Below, in pieces: positions 1 through 8,379 of a DNA stretch of 64,000 bases (position 1 is its first letter; each line of letters opens with the position of its first letter). Both the position numbers and the translations under genes were made by a program. Source of the stretch: Caulobacter sp. Root655. GTDB taxonomy: Bacteria > Pseudomonadota > Alphaproteobacteria > Caulobacterales > Caulobacteraceae. The notes below the pieces were generated by a model. The model saw only the letters and a program-made list of their open reading frames with translations, was not told the DNA's origin and did no database searches. Location: contig NZ_LMHC01000022.1 of the NCBI RefSeq assembly GCF_001427665.1, positions 27,090 to 91,089 on the forward strand, read 5' to 3'.

Positions 1-264
1 ATCCTCAACGCCACCAAGAACCCGTTCTACCGCGACCTGCACGAGCTGGTGAACACCGCCCTGCGCATCTCGATCCGCTTCACCAACCGCATCAAGGGCC
101 ATACCGCCTCGATCCCCTCGCACGAGGACGTGGCTGACGCGATCCTGGCCCGCGACGCCGCGGCCGCCCAGGCCGCCATGCAGGTCATCATCGTCGACGT
201 GCTGGAACTGATCCGCGCGGCCTCGCCCGGCACCGAGTCCGTCGCCGCGCGCCGCGACGCCTGA
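1..264 (+). CDS. GntR family regulator, FCD domain C-terminus (partial)
   Basis: The reading frame is open from the first base, so the gene is truncated by the window edge; 87 residues remain. They look like the end of the all-helical FCD ligand-binding domain of FadR-type GntR regulators: an ILNATKNPFYRDLHELV-like helix, then SIPSHEDVADAILARDAAAA, which fits the usual 'H..I..AI..rD...A' helix with its metal- or ligand-binding histidine. The N-terminal winged helix that binds DNA is outside the window. Such regulators usually respond to sugar acids or organic acids and repress a neighbouring catabolic operon. The target here cannot be read. The aldo/keto reductase downstream is a candidate but is separated by a repeat. 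Confidence 0.75.
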   Translation: MLNATKNPFYRDLHELVNTALRISIRFTNRIKGHTASIPSHEDVADAILARDAAAAQAAMQVIIVDVLELIRAASPGTESVAARRDA

Positions 265-270
265 GCGCGA

Positions 271-360
271 TGAACCCCCTCCGGCCCTCCGGGCCGCCTT
301 CCCCAGAGGGGGAGGATCTTGGCTGACGCCGCGCCAGATGCTCCCCCTCTGGGGGAGCCG
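271..360. repeat. Partial palindromic repeat, CTCCCCC/GGGGGAG family
   Basis: The gap between the regulator and the reductase holds degenerate copies of the CCCTCCGG...CCAGAGGGGGAGGAT and GCTCCCCCTCTGGGGGAG arms seen in full-length elements near 25.5, 27.6, 48.4 and 62.6 kb. The arms can pair into a hairpin. The upstream open extension of the reductase frame (from 319) runs through this repeat and is therefore unlikely to be translated. Confidence 0.6.
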
Positions 361-423
361 TCGCGGAACGACCGAGGGGATCACCGCGCGAACCCGACCC
401 TCGTCCTCCCCAGGAGCCTCCCC

Positions 424-1482
424 GTGCAAACGCCCTATGTCGCCGGCCCGAACCGCTATGACGCCATGCCCTACCGCCGCTGCGGCCGCAGCGGGCTGGA
501 CCTGCCGGCCATCTCGCTGGGCCTGTGGCAGAACTTCGGGGGGACCGACGTCTTCGAGACCGGCCGGGCCATCCTGCGCCGCGCCTTCGACCTGGGCGTC
601 ACCCACTTCGACCTGGCCAACAACTACGGCCCGCCCTACGGCTCGGCCGAGGAGAACTTCGGTCGGGTGATGGCCGCCGATTTCGCGGCCCATCGCGACG
701 AGCTGATCGTCTCCACCAAGGCCGGCTGGGACATGTGGCCAGGCCCCTACGGCAAGATCGGCGGCTCGCGGAAGTACCTGATCGCCAGTTGCGACCAGAG
801 CCTCAAGCGCATGGGCCTGGACTATGTCGACATCTTCTACTCGCACCGCGTCGATCCCACGACGCCGCTGGAAGAAACCATGGGCGCCCTGGCCCAGCTG
901 CATCGCCAGGGCAAGGCGCTCTATGTCGGCGTCTCCTCGTACTCGCCCGAGCTGACCCGCCAGGCCCACGCCATCCTCAAGGCCGAGGGCGTGCCGCTGC
1001 TGATCCACCAGCCGTCCTATTCCATGCTCAACCGCTGGATCGAGGGCGACCTGCTGGACACCCTGGAAGACCTCGGCGTCGGCTGCATCGCCTTCTCGCC
1101 GCTGGCCCAGGGCATGCTGACCAACAAATACCTCGGCGGCGTGCCGGGGGATTCCCGCGCCGCCCGCGAGGGCTCGCTGGGCGGCCACATGCTGAGCGCC
1201 GACAACCTGGCCCGCATCCAGGCCCTGGACGCCCTGGCCAAGGCCCGCGGCCAGAGCCTGGCGCAGATGGCCCTGGCCTGGGCGCTGCGCGACCCGCGCG
1301 TCACCTCGGCCCTGATCGGCGCCCGGACCGTGGCCCAGCTGGAGGACTCCCTGGTGGCGCTGAACACGCTCGGCTTCACCGCCGAGGAACTGGCCCAGAT
1401 CGACCGCCACGCGACCGAGGGCGCGGTCGACCTGTGGAAAATCTCGTCGAATCTTTCATCGTCGGACTTGCCTAACGGTTGA
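424..1482 (+). CDS. yghZ: Aldo/keto reductase, YghZ / L-glyceraldehyde-3-phosphate reductase type
   Basis: A 352-residue TIM-barrel oxidoreductase of the aldo/keto reductase superfamily, expected to use NADPH to reduce small aldehydes such as glyceraldehyde 3-phosphate or methylglyoxal in the cytoplasm. The sequence follows E. coli YghZ closely: LPAISLGLWQNFG, THFDLANNYGPPYGSAEENF (catalytic Asp and Tyr), STKAGWDMWPGPYG (catalytic Lys), YVDIFYSHRVD (His), then LLIHQPSYSMLNRW and the cofactor-binding SALIGARTVAQLED near the C-terminus. I chose the GTG at 424 because CAGGAG lies seven bases upstream and the family starts about there; the longer open frame crosses a repeat. A methylglyoxal synthase gene is elsewhere in the window (34.4 kb), which is compatible with a detoxification role but does not prove it. 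Confidence 0.88.
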   Translation: MQTPYVAGPNRYDAMPYRRCGRSGLDLPAISLGLWQNFGGTDVFETGRAILRRAFDLGVTHFDLANNYGPPYGSAEENFGRVMAADFAAHRDELIVSTKAGWDMWPGPYGKIGGSRKYLIASCDQSLKRMGLDYVDIFYSHRVDPTTPLEETMGALAQLHRQGKALYVGVSSYSPELTRQAHAILKAEGVPLLIHQPSYSMLNRWIEGDLLDTLEDLGVGCIAFSPLAQGMLTNKYLGGVPGDSRAAREGSLGGHMLSADNLARIQALDALAKARGQSLAQMALAWALRDPRVTSALIGARTVAQLEDSLVALNTLGFTAEELAQIDRHATEGAVDLWKISSNLSSSDLPNG

Positions 1483-1542
1483 GATATCATTGTTACTCTC
1501 GTCTGTCGGCATAAGGCCGATGCATGGACGCGAGGGCTTAGG

Positions 1543-2331
1543 GTGGACCAGGGTGTTGACGGGCTTGATCGGCTGACGGCCCGAGAACGCGACTGCCTGC
1601 GCCTCGTCGACGAGCATCTCAGTTCCAAGGAGATCGCGCGCCGGCTGGGCTTGTCCAAGCACACCGTGGACTGGCATCTCGACAAGGCGCGGCGCCGGCT
1701 GGGCGTCGCCGACCGCTACGAGGCCGCGCGCCTGGTCTCGCCGCGGATCCGCGCCGTCGCCTCCCCGGCGGCGGCCGCCCCCCCTCCGATCGGATCAGGG
1801 TCCGACACGGCCCGGCTGGCGCCGCGCTCCTTCTCCCCGCCAACTGCGCGGGTCGAGGAAGGAAAAGCCCGTGAACATACTTTCGGATTTCCAGAAGGAC
1901 GCGATCGTCCGGGCCCTGAGCCTGCGCAAAGAGGTCCAGACGTTCCAGCAGACCTGGCCGACGCCGAACGCACGGGACGAGACCGTTCCGGCCTTCACCT
2001 GGGCGGAACTGGAGCGCCAGCTCTCGAGCCTGGCGGTCACGCCGAGCAGCGCGCTGATGGCCCCGGACCTGGTCAGCGCGACGCGGAAACAGGCCGCCTT
2101 CAAGCCGCCGGAGATGGTGCTGCGCGAGATCCTCTGCGTGGCCGGCGCCCTGATGGACGAGACCTTTCTGCACGATCCGGCGAGGGCGGGCGCGCCTTCG
2201 GGATCTGGGGAGGCGCCAATGACCTGAGCGTCCCCCAACGTCTGGGCGTCATCGCCGCCGTGATGATCGCGACCGCCTTCGCGTTCGGATCTCTGCTGGC
2301 GGGACTGCATGCCCTGAGCGGCCTCTTCTAG
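1543..2331 (+). CDS. LuxR-type HTH protein with C-terminal membrane anchor
   Basis: Starts at a GTG with GAGGG seven bases upstream. Residues about 8-65 form a LuxR/GerE helix-turn-helix (LTARERDCLRLV, SSKEIARRLGLSKHTVDWHL). The last 40 residues (NDLSVPQRLGVIAAVMIATA and on) form one transmembrane segment, so the DNA-binding domain would be tethered to the inner membrane. I recall short proteins of this shape from caulobacters and sphingomonads, normally without much between the two parts. Here residues about 110-220 are a Gly/Arg/Pro/Asp-rich stretch that looks like the off-frame shadow of a second ORF (1871-2227). Either the gene carries an in-frame insertion, or the middle is not translated as one chain. 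No receiver domain is present. The two genes downstream probably belong with it. Confidence 0.65.
   Translation: MDQGVDGLDRLTARERDCLRLVDEHLSSKEIARRLGLSKHTVDWHLDKARRRLGVADRYEAARLVSPRIRAVASPAAAAPPPIGSGSDTARLAPRSFSPPTARVEEGKAREHTFGFPEGRDRPGPEPAQRGPDVPADLADAERTGRDRSGLHLGGTGAPALEPGGHAEQRADGPGPGQRDAETGRLQAAGDGAARDPLRGRRPDGRDLSARSGEGGRAFGIWGGANDLSVPQRLGVIAAVMIATAFAFGSLLAGLHALSGLF
1871..2227 (+). CDS. Hypothetical protein, ORF nested inside the LuxR-type gene
   Basis: A 118-residue ORF in the +2 frame, wholly inside the LuxR-HTH gene. It has a strong Shine-Dalgarno (GAGGAAGGA) before its GTG. Its codons have GC-rich third positions, and the protein looks natural and mostly helical (FQKDAIVRALSLRKEVQTFQ, MVLREILCVAGALMDETFL), while the same DNA in the host frame gives low-complexity Gly/Arg/Pro text. 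I therefore think this frame is the one under selection between about 1871 and 2200. No family is recognised. The ORF ends ...APMT, a few codons before the membrane segment of the host frame begins. Confidence 0.6.
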   Translation: MNILSDFQKDAIVRALSLRKEVQTFQQTWPTPNARDETVPAFTWAELERQLSSLAVTPSSALMAPDLVSATRKQAAFKPPEMVLREILCVAGALMDETFLHDPARAGAPSGSGEAPMT

Positions 2332-2402
2332 GGACGCGGCCGTGCCTCGTCCCCTCCCCTCCAAACCCTCAGCAAGCGCCGATCCGGCGCGAGGAAAACG
2401 CA

Positions 2403-2759
2403 ATGCTCCAGGAACGCCGCACCGCCGCCAACGCCGTGGCCGAGGCTCTGTTCGCCGCCGAGAAGGCCATCGACGCCGCCATCGCCACCACCGCCGCCCT
2501 GACCAACGTGATGCCCACCTCCCGCGAGGCCGCCCATCTGTCGGTGATGGTTGGCCAGGACGCCCTGGTGAGCGCGATCGAGACCATGCGGGCCCTGGGC
2601 CAGGCGCGGCAGAACATCGTCGACACCCACAAGAACCTCAGCCGGGCCCAGCACGACATCGGGCTTTCGGCCGTCTCCTTCGGCGGTGGCGGCGTCAAGC
2701 CGCCCGCCTTCCTGATCGGCGGCCTGCAGGCCGTGCCGACCTCGCGCGAAGCCGCCTGA
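2403..2759 (+). CDS. Small helical hypothetical protein
   Basis: 118 residues, ATG start. Almost all alpha-helical and alanine-rich, with heptad-like stretches (AVAEALFAAEKAIDAAIATT; RQNIVDTHKNLSRAQHDIG), no signal peptide and no membrane segment, so probably a cytoplasmic coiled-coil or four-helix protein. It ends in a flexible Gly/Pro tail. From memory, similar short proteins follow membrane-anchored LuxR-HTH genes in caulobacters and sphingomonads, which suggests the pair is functionally linked. No enzymatic motif is visible and the function is unknown. Confidence 0.75.
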   Translation: MLQERRTAANAVAEALFAAEKAIDAAIATTAALTNVMPTSREAAHLSVMVGQDALVSAIETMRALGQARQNIVDTHKNLSRAQHDIGLSAVSFGGGGVKPPAFLIGGLQAVPTSREAA

Positions 2760-2877
2760 TCCTCACATCGTCTTTCAGGTCTTGGCGCCACGGGCTCGAT
2801 CGCGTTCCCCCATGCGCGGTCGGGCCCGTGAACGTCATGCGCCGTCGCTCCAGGGCGCCGGCGCCGGAACGTGATCC

Positions 2878-3333
2878 ATGTACGTCCAGACGCTAGATCA
2901 ATGGGTCAGCCTGGCCGCCCTGCTCGTGTGCTGCGGCCTGGCCCTGTGGCGCGGCGGGCGGCCCGAGCGGATCGCCGGCGTGACCATGATCCTCGCCTGG
3001 TTCGCCACCCCCCTGGTGCAGAGCGCCAGCCTGACGCCGGGCCCGCAGAGCGGCGTGTTCGTCGTCGATGTCCTGCTGCTGCTGGTCCTGCTGGCCCTGG
3101 CCCTGTCCTGCGACCGCTGGTGGCCGATGGCGGCGACCGGTTTTCAGGGCGTCGTGACGCTGACCCACATGGCCGCCGCGCTCGACACCCAGATCGCGCC
3201 GCGCGCCTACTACATCGCCGGAAGCCTGCTCAGCTACCTGACCATGGGCGCGCTGTTCCTCGGCGCCCGCAACGCCGCGCGTCGGGCGAAAACGTCGCCG
3301 GGGTCCGGCAGGCGGCGCCTTACCATCATTTAA
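2878..3333 (+). CDS. Small integral membrane protein, unknown function
   Basis: 151 residues with four predicted membrane helices (about residues 8-26, 34-50, 59-76 and 105-125), charges between them and a basic C-terminal tail (ARRAKTSPGSGRRRL). The ATG sits after GGAACGTGATCC, a weak ribosome site. It lies 118 bases after the helical protein and in the same direction as the LuxR-HTH gene, so it may be the last member of that group. I do not recognise a named family. Confidence 0.7.
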   Translation: MYVQTLDQWVSLAALLVCCGLALWRGGRPERIAGVTMILAWFATPLVQSASLTPGPQSGVFVVDVLLLLVLLALALSCDRWWPMAATGFQGVVTLTHMAAALDTQIAPRAYYIAGSLLSYLTMGALFLGARNAARRAKTSPGSGRRRLTII

Positions 3334-3395
3334 TCCGGCGAACCGCGTTTCTCGGCTAGAACGCGGGGACTGTTCAAATCGGAGCTGAGGTCGTC

Positions 3396-4532
3396 GTGTA
3401 TCAACGGATCAATAAACGCGGCCTGCGTTCGACTGCGTTGCCGTTGGTGCTTTGCATCGGCGCGCTGGGGCTGGCCGCCTGCGATCACGGCGACAAGGCC
3501 AAGGCCACGGCGGTCAAGCCAAAACTCACGGCCAGCCAGACTGTCGGCGTCGCCGTCGTCGTCACCCAGTCCCTGCCCCGCATGATCAACGCCTCGGGCA
3601 CCGTCACGCCGTGGGAAGAGGTGCCGGTCGGCGCCGAAACCGGCGGGCTGACCGCCGTGGCGGTCAACGCCGAGGAAGGCCAGACCGTCCGCCAGGGCCA
3701 GGTCCTGGTGGCGCTGAACGACACCATGCTGCGCGCCCAACTGCACCAGCAGGAAGCCGCCGTGGCCAGCGCCCGCGCCACCCTGGCCGAGGCCCAGGCC
3801 GCCCTGGGCCGGTCACGCGAACTGCAGCAGAAGGGCTATCTGTCCCAGGCCTCGCTCGACACCGCCACTGCCCGCCAGCAGACGGCCGCCGCCCAGCTGG
3901 CCTCCGCCGACGCCTCGCGCAACGAGACGGTCGCCCGCTTGGGCCAGGCCGCCATCCGCGCCCCGGTCTCGGGCCTGATCAGCCGCCGCAGCGTCACCAA
4001 GGGCCAGATCGTCTCGGCCGGGACCGAGCTGTTCCGCATCGTCCGTGATGGCCGCCTGGAACTGGACGCCGAGATTCCCGAGTCCGACCTGCTGGCCGTC
4101 CAGGCCGGCATGCCGGCCAAGGTCACCTCCGACCAGGTCGGCGAGACCACCGGCACGGTCCGCATCGTCACCTCCGAGGTCAACGCCCAGACCCGGGTCG
4201 GCCTGGCGCGCATCAGCCTGGCGCCCGGCGGCGGCTTCCGTAGCGGCATGTTCGCCCGCGCCAAGATCGCGGCGGGCGTGCGGCCTTCCCCGACCATTCC
4301 GACCGCCGCCATCCTCTACCGCCAGAACCAGCCCGGCGTGTACGTGGTCGGGGCCAACAACCACGCCCAGTTCCGGCGCGTCGACATCCTGGCCCGCAAC
4401 GCCGACCGCACCGCCGTGGGCGGCCTGAACCCAGGCGAGCGGGTGGTGGTCGAGGGCGCCGGGTTCCTGGGCGACAACGACGCCGTGACCATCGCCGCCT
4501 CGTCCGCCGCCCGCGCGGCCGGCCAGCGCTAG
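3396..4532 (+). CDS. RND efflux periplasmic adaptor lipoprotein (MFP family)
   Basis: 378 residues. The GTG start follows GGAGCTGAGG. A signal peptide ends in the lipobox LAAC (Cys about 28), so the mature protein is an acylated periplasmic subunit. The order is typical of HlyD/AcrA-type adaptors: barrel-sandwich half motif (GTVTPWEEVPVGAETGGLTA), a helical hairpin rich in Ala/Gln (about 110-170), the second lipoyl half (AAIRAPVSGLISRRSVTKGQ), a beta-barrel (LELDAEIPESDLLAVQAGMP) and a membrane-proximal domain. It lies 9 bases before the RND pump gene and should bridge it to an outer membrane channel, which is not encoded here. Substrate unknown. Confidence 0.9.
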   Translation: MYQRINKRGLRSTALPLVLCIGALGLAACDHGDKAKATAVKPKLTASQTVGVAVVVTQSLPRMINASGTVTPWEEVPVGAETGGLTAVAVNAEEGQTVRQGQVLVALNDTMLRAQLHQQEAAVASARATLAEAQAALGRSRELQQKGYLSQASLDTATARQQTAAAQLASADASRNETVARLGQAAIRAPVSGLISRRSVTKGQIVSAGTELFRIVRDGRLELDAEIPESDLLAVQAGMPAKVTSDQVGETTGTVRIVTSEVNAQTRVGLARISLAPGGGFRSGMFARAKIAAGVRPSPTIPTAAILYRQNQPGVYVVGANNHAQFRRVDILARNADRTAVGGLNPGERVVVEGAGFLGDNDAVTIAASSAARAAGQR

Positions 4533-4541
4533 GGAACGGCG

Positions 4542-7500
4542 ATGGAAAACCCCAACCCCAATCCCAACAACATCTCGCGCTGGGCGATCAAGAACCCGAT
4601 CCCCGTCCTGCTGCTGTTCGTGCTGCTGACCATCGCCGGCATCTCCGGCTTCACCAGCATGCGGATCAACGACAATCCGGACGTCGACCTGCCGCTGGTG
4701 ATCGTCAACGCCTCGCGCCCCGGCGCGGCGCCCACCGAGCTGGAAACCCAGGTCACGCGCCTGATCGAGGACTCGATCGCCGGCCTTGGCCAGGTGCGCC
4801 ACATCAACTCGACGGTCGGTGACGGCTTCTCCTCGACCTTCATCGAGTTCGAGCTGGGCGTCGACCACGAGCGGGTCACCAACGACGTCCGCAACGCCAT
4901 GGCCAATCTGCAAAGCTCCCTGCCCCAGGACATGCAGATTCCCAACGTCACGCGCATCGACATCTCGGGCAATCCGCTGATCACCTACGTGGTCCAGGCC
5001 CCGACCCTGACGCCCGAACAGCGCAGCTGGTTCGTCGACAACGACGTCAGCCGGGCCCTGCTGGCCATCAAGGGCATCGGCGAGGTCAACCGCCGCGGCG
5101 GCGTCAGCCGCGAGATCCAGGTGGCCCTCGATCCCGACCGCCTGTCGGCCCGCGGCGTCACCGCCGCCGAGGTCAGCCAGGCCCTGCAATCGGCCAACGC
5201 CGACCTGCCCGGCGGCCGGGTGACCGTCTCGGGCTCCGAACGCGCCATCCGCACCCTGGGCGCGGCCAACACCGTCGACCAGCTGCGCGAGACCCGCGTC
5301 CAGCTGAACAACGGCGAGACCGTGCGCCTGGGCGACCTGGGCGACGTCACCGACCACTGGGCCGAACCGCGCAGCCAGGCGCGCTTCAACAACCAGGAAG
5401 TCGTGACCTTCAACATGGTCCGCTCGCGGGGGGCTTCCGAGGTCAAGGTCGCCGAGAAGGTCCGCAAGGAGGTCGAGAAGCTCGACAAGGCCCATCCCGA
5501 GCTGAAGATCGTCGAACTGACCTCGAACGTGAAATATATCGAGGACAGCTACTACGCCTCGCTGGAAGCGCTGGGCCTGGGCGCGCTGCTGGCCGTGCTG
5601 GTGGTGCTGCTGTTCCTGCGCGACTGGCGCGCCACCTTCCTGGCCGCCGTGGCGATCCCGCTGTCCCTGTTGCCGACCTTCGCGGTGATGGCCCCCCTGG
5701 GCCAGTCGCTGAACGGCGTCACCCTGCTGGCCCTGTCCCTGACGGTCGGGATCCTGGTCGACGACGCCATCGTCGAGATCGAGAACATCGTCCGCCACAT
5801 GCGCGGCGGAAAGTCGCCCTACAACGCGGCCATGGAGGCCGCCGACGAGATCGGCCTGGCCGTCGTGGCCACCACCTTCACCATCGTGGCGGTGTTCGCC
5901 CCCGTCGGCTTCATGCCGGGCATCATCGGCCAGTTCTTCAAGGCCTTCGCCCTGGCGGCCTGCGTCTCGGTGCTGTTCTCGCTGGTGGTCGCCCGCATGC
6001 TGACGCCGCTGATGGGCGCCTACATGCTCAAGGCCCACCACAAGCCGGACAAGGACCCGCCGTGGATGGGTCCCTATCTCAAGAGCCTGAACTGGGCGCT
6101 GGGGCACAAGATCCTCGTGGCCCTGCTGGCCATCCCGATGCTGGTCGGCACCGGTTTCCTGGCCACGCGCCTGCCGTTCGAGTTCCAACCGGCGGCCGAC
6201 CGCGGCCGCGCGCCGTTCAGCGTCGAACTGCCGCCCGGCGCGACGTTGAACGAGACCGACTCCATCGCCCAGCGCATGACCCGCGAACTTCTGGCCCGCC
6301 CGGAAGTCAAAGGGGTCTACGCCTCGGTCGGCAGCGACGGCGTCAACAAGGGTGAGCTGACCGCCGACCTCGTTCCCAAGGGCGAGCGGATCAGCCAGCG
6401 CGACTTCAGCCGCCAGATGGTCGACCAGTTCAAAGCCATCCCCGGCGCGCGCATCGGGGCCGGCAGCAACAACGGCGGCGGCCCCAGCGACGGCTCCAGC
6501 TACACGCTGCGACTGGTCGGCGACAACGGTCCGCAGCTGGAAGCGGCGGCGCGGGGCGTCGAGGCCCAGATGCGCGGCGTCCATGGCCTGGCCAACGTGG
6601 TCAACACCGCGGCCATCGCCCGGCCCGAGATCATCGTCTCGCCCAAGCCCGACCAGGCCGCCCGGGCCGGCGTCTCGGCCGGCGCGATCTCGCAGGCCGT
6701 GCGCGTCGCCACCATCGGCGATATCGACCAGTCGCTGCCCAAGTACAATCTGGGCGACCGCCAGGTGCCGATCCGCCTGCGCCTGACCGACGACGCCCGC
6801 GAGGACATGTCGGTGCTGGAGACCCTCAAGGTGCCGTCCAGCCACGGCGGCGCGGTGCCGTTGAATGCGGTGGCCGACGTCCGCTACGGCGCCGGCCCCT
6901 CGCAGATCTCGCGCCAGGACCGCTCGCGGGTGGCCGAGATCACCGCCGAGCTCGACGGCATCGTGGTCGGCGAAGCCAGCAAGCGCGTCCACGCCCTGTC
7001 GTCGGTCAAGTCCCTGCCGACCGGCGTCAAGGAGGTGGCGGCCGGCGACGCCGAGTTCATCCAGGAGATGGTGACCGGCTTCGCCGCCGCGCTCGTGACC
7101 GGCGTCCTGCTGATGTACGTCGTGCTGGTGCTGCTGTTCCGCAGCTTCGCCCACCCGGTGACCATCATGGCCGCCCTGCCCCTGGCGATCGGCGGAGCCT
7201 TCGGCCTGTTGGTGCTGGTCAAGAGCAGCTTCTCGATGTCGACCCTGATCGGCATCCTGATGTTGCTGGGCATCGCGGCCAAGAACTCGATCCTGCTGGT
7301 CGAGTACGCGATCATGGCCATGAAGGGCGGCATGACCCGCAAGGAGGCCCTGCTCGACGCGGCCCACAAGCGGGCCCGGCCGATCATCATGACCACGGTG
7401 GCCATGGCCGCGGGCATGATGCCCGTGGCCCTGGGCTTCGGCGCCGACGTCGAGTTCCGGGCCCCGATGGCCATCGCGGTGATCGGCGGCCTGATCACCT

Positions 7501-7664
7501 CGACCTTCCTGTCCCTGCTCTACATCCCGGTGGTGTTCGTGTTCATGGACATGCTGAAGAACTGGTCGTCCAAGATCATGGACAAGATGTTCAAGCACCA
7601 GCACGCCGCGCCCAGCCACGCGCAGCCGGATCCGATCTTCGACGGCGGCGGCCGGGAGCTGTAG
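4542..7664 (+). CDS. RND family efflux pump, inner membrane subunit
   Basis: 1040 residues, the normal length for an AcrB/MexB-type trimeric drug/proton antiporter. The first membrane helix follows [20 protein letters not shown]; helices 2-6 begin near residue 345 and 7-12 near 845. The proton-relay pair in helix 4 ([19 protein letters not shown]) falls at Asp407-Asp408, the same numbers as in AcrB. Two large periplasmic porter/docking loops lie at about 35-340 and 545-840. The C-terminus is hydrophilic and His/Lys-rich. It is probably translated with the adaptor gene just upstream. The sequence resembles the multidrug rather than the heavy-metal branch, but the substrate cannot be told from sequence. 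Confidence 0.92.
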   Translation: MENPNPNPNNISRWAIKNPIPVLLLFVLLTIAGISGFTSMRINDNPDVDLPLVIVNASRPGAAPTELETQVTRLIEDSIAGLGQVRHINSTVGDGFSSTFIEFELGVDHERVTNDVRNAMANLQSSLPQDMQIPNVTRIDISGNPLITYVVQAPTLTPEQRSWFVDNDVSRALLAIKGIGEVNRRGGVSREIQVALDPDRLSARGVTAAEVSQALQSANADLPGGRVTVSGSERAIRTLGAANTVDQLRETRVQLNNGETVRLGDLGDVTDHWAEPRSQARFNNQEVVTFNMVRSRGASEVKVAEKVRKEVEKLDKAHPELKIVELTSNVKYIEDSYYASLEALGLGALLAVLVVLLFLRDWRATFLAAVAIPLSLLPTFAVMAPLGQSLNGVTLLALSLTVGILVDDAIVEIENIVRHMRGGKSPYNAAMEAADEIGLAVVATTFTIVAVFAPVGFMPGIIGQFFKAFALAACVSVLFSLVVARMLTPLMGAYMLKAHHKPDKDPPWMGPYLKSLNWALGHKILVALLAIPMLVGTGFLATRLPFEFQPAADRGRAPFSVELPPGATLNETDSIAQRMTRELLARPEVKGVYASVGSDGVNKGELTADLVPKGERISQRDFSRQMVDQFKAIPGARIGAGSNNGGGPSDGSSYTLRLVGDNGPQLEAAARGVEAQMRGVHGLANVVNTAAIARPEIIVSPKPDQAARAGVSAGAISQAVRVATIGDIDQSLPKYNLGDRQVPIRLRLTDDAREDMSVLETLKVPSSHGGAVPLNAVADVRYGAGPSQISRQDRSRVAEITAELDGIVVGEASKRVHALSSVKSLPTGVKEVAAGDAEFIQEMVTGFAAALVTGVLLMYVVLVLLFRSFAHPVTIMAALPLAIGGAFGLLVLVKSSFSMSTLIGILMLLGIAAKNSILLVEYAIMAMKGGMTRKEALLDAAHKRARPIIMTTVAMAAGMMPVALGFGADVEFRAPMAIAVIGGLITSTFLSLLYIPVVFVFMDMLKNWSSKIMDKMFKHQHAAPSHAQPDPIFDGGGREL

Positions 7665-7703
7665 GGCCCGTAGAGAACCGAACGCTGGAACCGGCAGCGA
7701 CGC

Positions 7704-7812
7704 CGTGCGTCCTTCGAGGCCCTCCTTTGGAGGGCGCCTCAGGATGAGGAGCCTTGTACTATCTTCCTCATCCTGAGGTGCGTAGCGCAGCGAAGCCTCG
7801 AAGGAGGCAGGG
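7704..7812. repeat. Palindromic intergenic repeat, GTGCGTCCTTCGAGG family
   Basis: Begins GTGCGTCCTTCGAGGCCCTC and ends in the complementary GCCTCGAAGGA arm, with an inner pair CTCAGGATGAGGA / TCCTCATCCTGAG. Near-identical copies occur at 19488-19595 and 40128-40236. It lies between the convergent RND gene and the small minus-strand gene, where a hairpin could end transcription from both sides. Confidence 0.85.
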
Positions 7813-7854
7813 CGCTCGCGAAACGCACAAGTCCCAGGCCATCCCGGACGCTCC

Positions 7855-8145
7855 CTAGAGCCGCGCCATGATCCCTTCGATCATCAGCGCCTTGGCGACG
7901 CAGTCCTCGCCAAGGCGGCGGGCGATGTCGCGCACGCCCGGAGGATAGGCGTCACCGCCGCGGGCGATTTCGTCGGCGATCTGCTGGGTCTGGATCAGGT
8001 TGGCCCGAAGGGCGTCGATGTGCTCCCCGGCCAGGCGCTTGGCCTCCGCCTGAAGTTGACCCACCCGCTGGCTCAGGCTGGCGGGAACGCTCGCGGCCGC
8101 TTCGGCCCGTTGGCCCGCCGTAATCACGCGAAGAGATGCTGACAT
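7855..8145 (-). CDS. Small helical hypothetical protein
   Basis: 96 residues, starting MSASLRVITAGQRAEAAA. The rest is helical and Ala/Gln-rich (LQAEAKRLAGEHIDALRANL, IQTQQIADEIARGG), soluble, with no signal peptide. Third-position GC is high, supporting real coding. It is transcribed away from the YeiH-like gene, sharing a 230-base promoter gap with it. No family recognised; the composition suggests a small helical bundle. Confidence 0.7.
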   Translation of the reverse strand: MSASLRVITAGQRAEAAASVPASLSQRVGQLQAEAKRLAGEHIDALRANLIQTQQIADEIARGGDAYPPGVRDIARRLGEDCVAKALMIEGIMARL

Positions 8146-8379
8146 CGTCGTACTTCCAATCCGCGCCGTGAATCCTCACGGCCATGCTGGTCTTCTTGCG
8201 GGACGACGGCTGAACGCGTTGTGAGACCTCGGTTAGCCGCCGTTCAGAAATCGGTCCGAAATGCGCCATGAATGGCGCCGTTCTCCCCCTTCCACGGCCA
8301 ATTTCCCCTTGTCCCTTCCGCGCGCATCGGGTCTCGATCCTCCGTGACCGGCGCGACTCGCCGGCCCAGGGTCCTATCC

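Noticed and set aside
3813-7619. 1268-codon open frame antisense to the RND pump
   Set aside because: Gly/His/Asp/Arg-rich text with no domain. It is the mirror of a high-GC gene whose sense strand is clearly an RND pump.
7704-7812. Repeats considered as a CRISPR array
   Set aside because: Copies are 10-20 kb apart, are long inverted repeats and have no regular spacers or cas genes.
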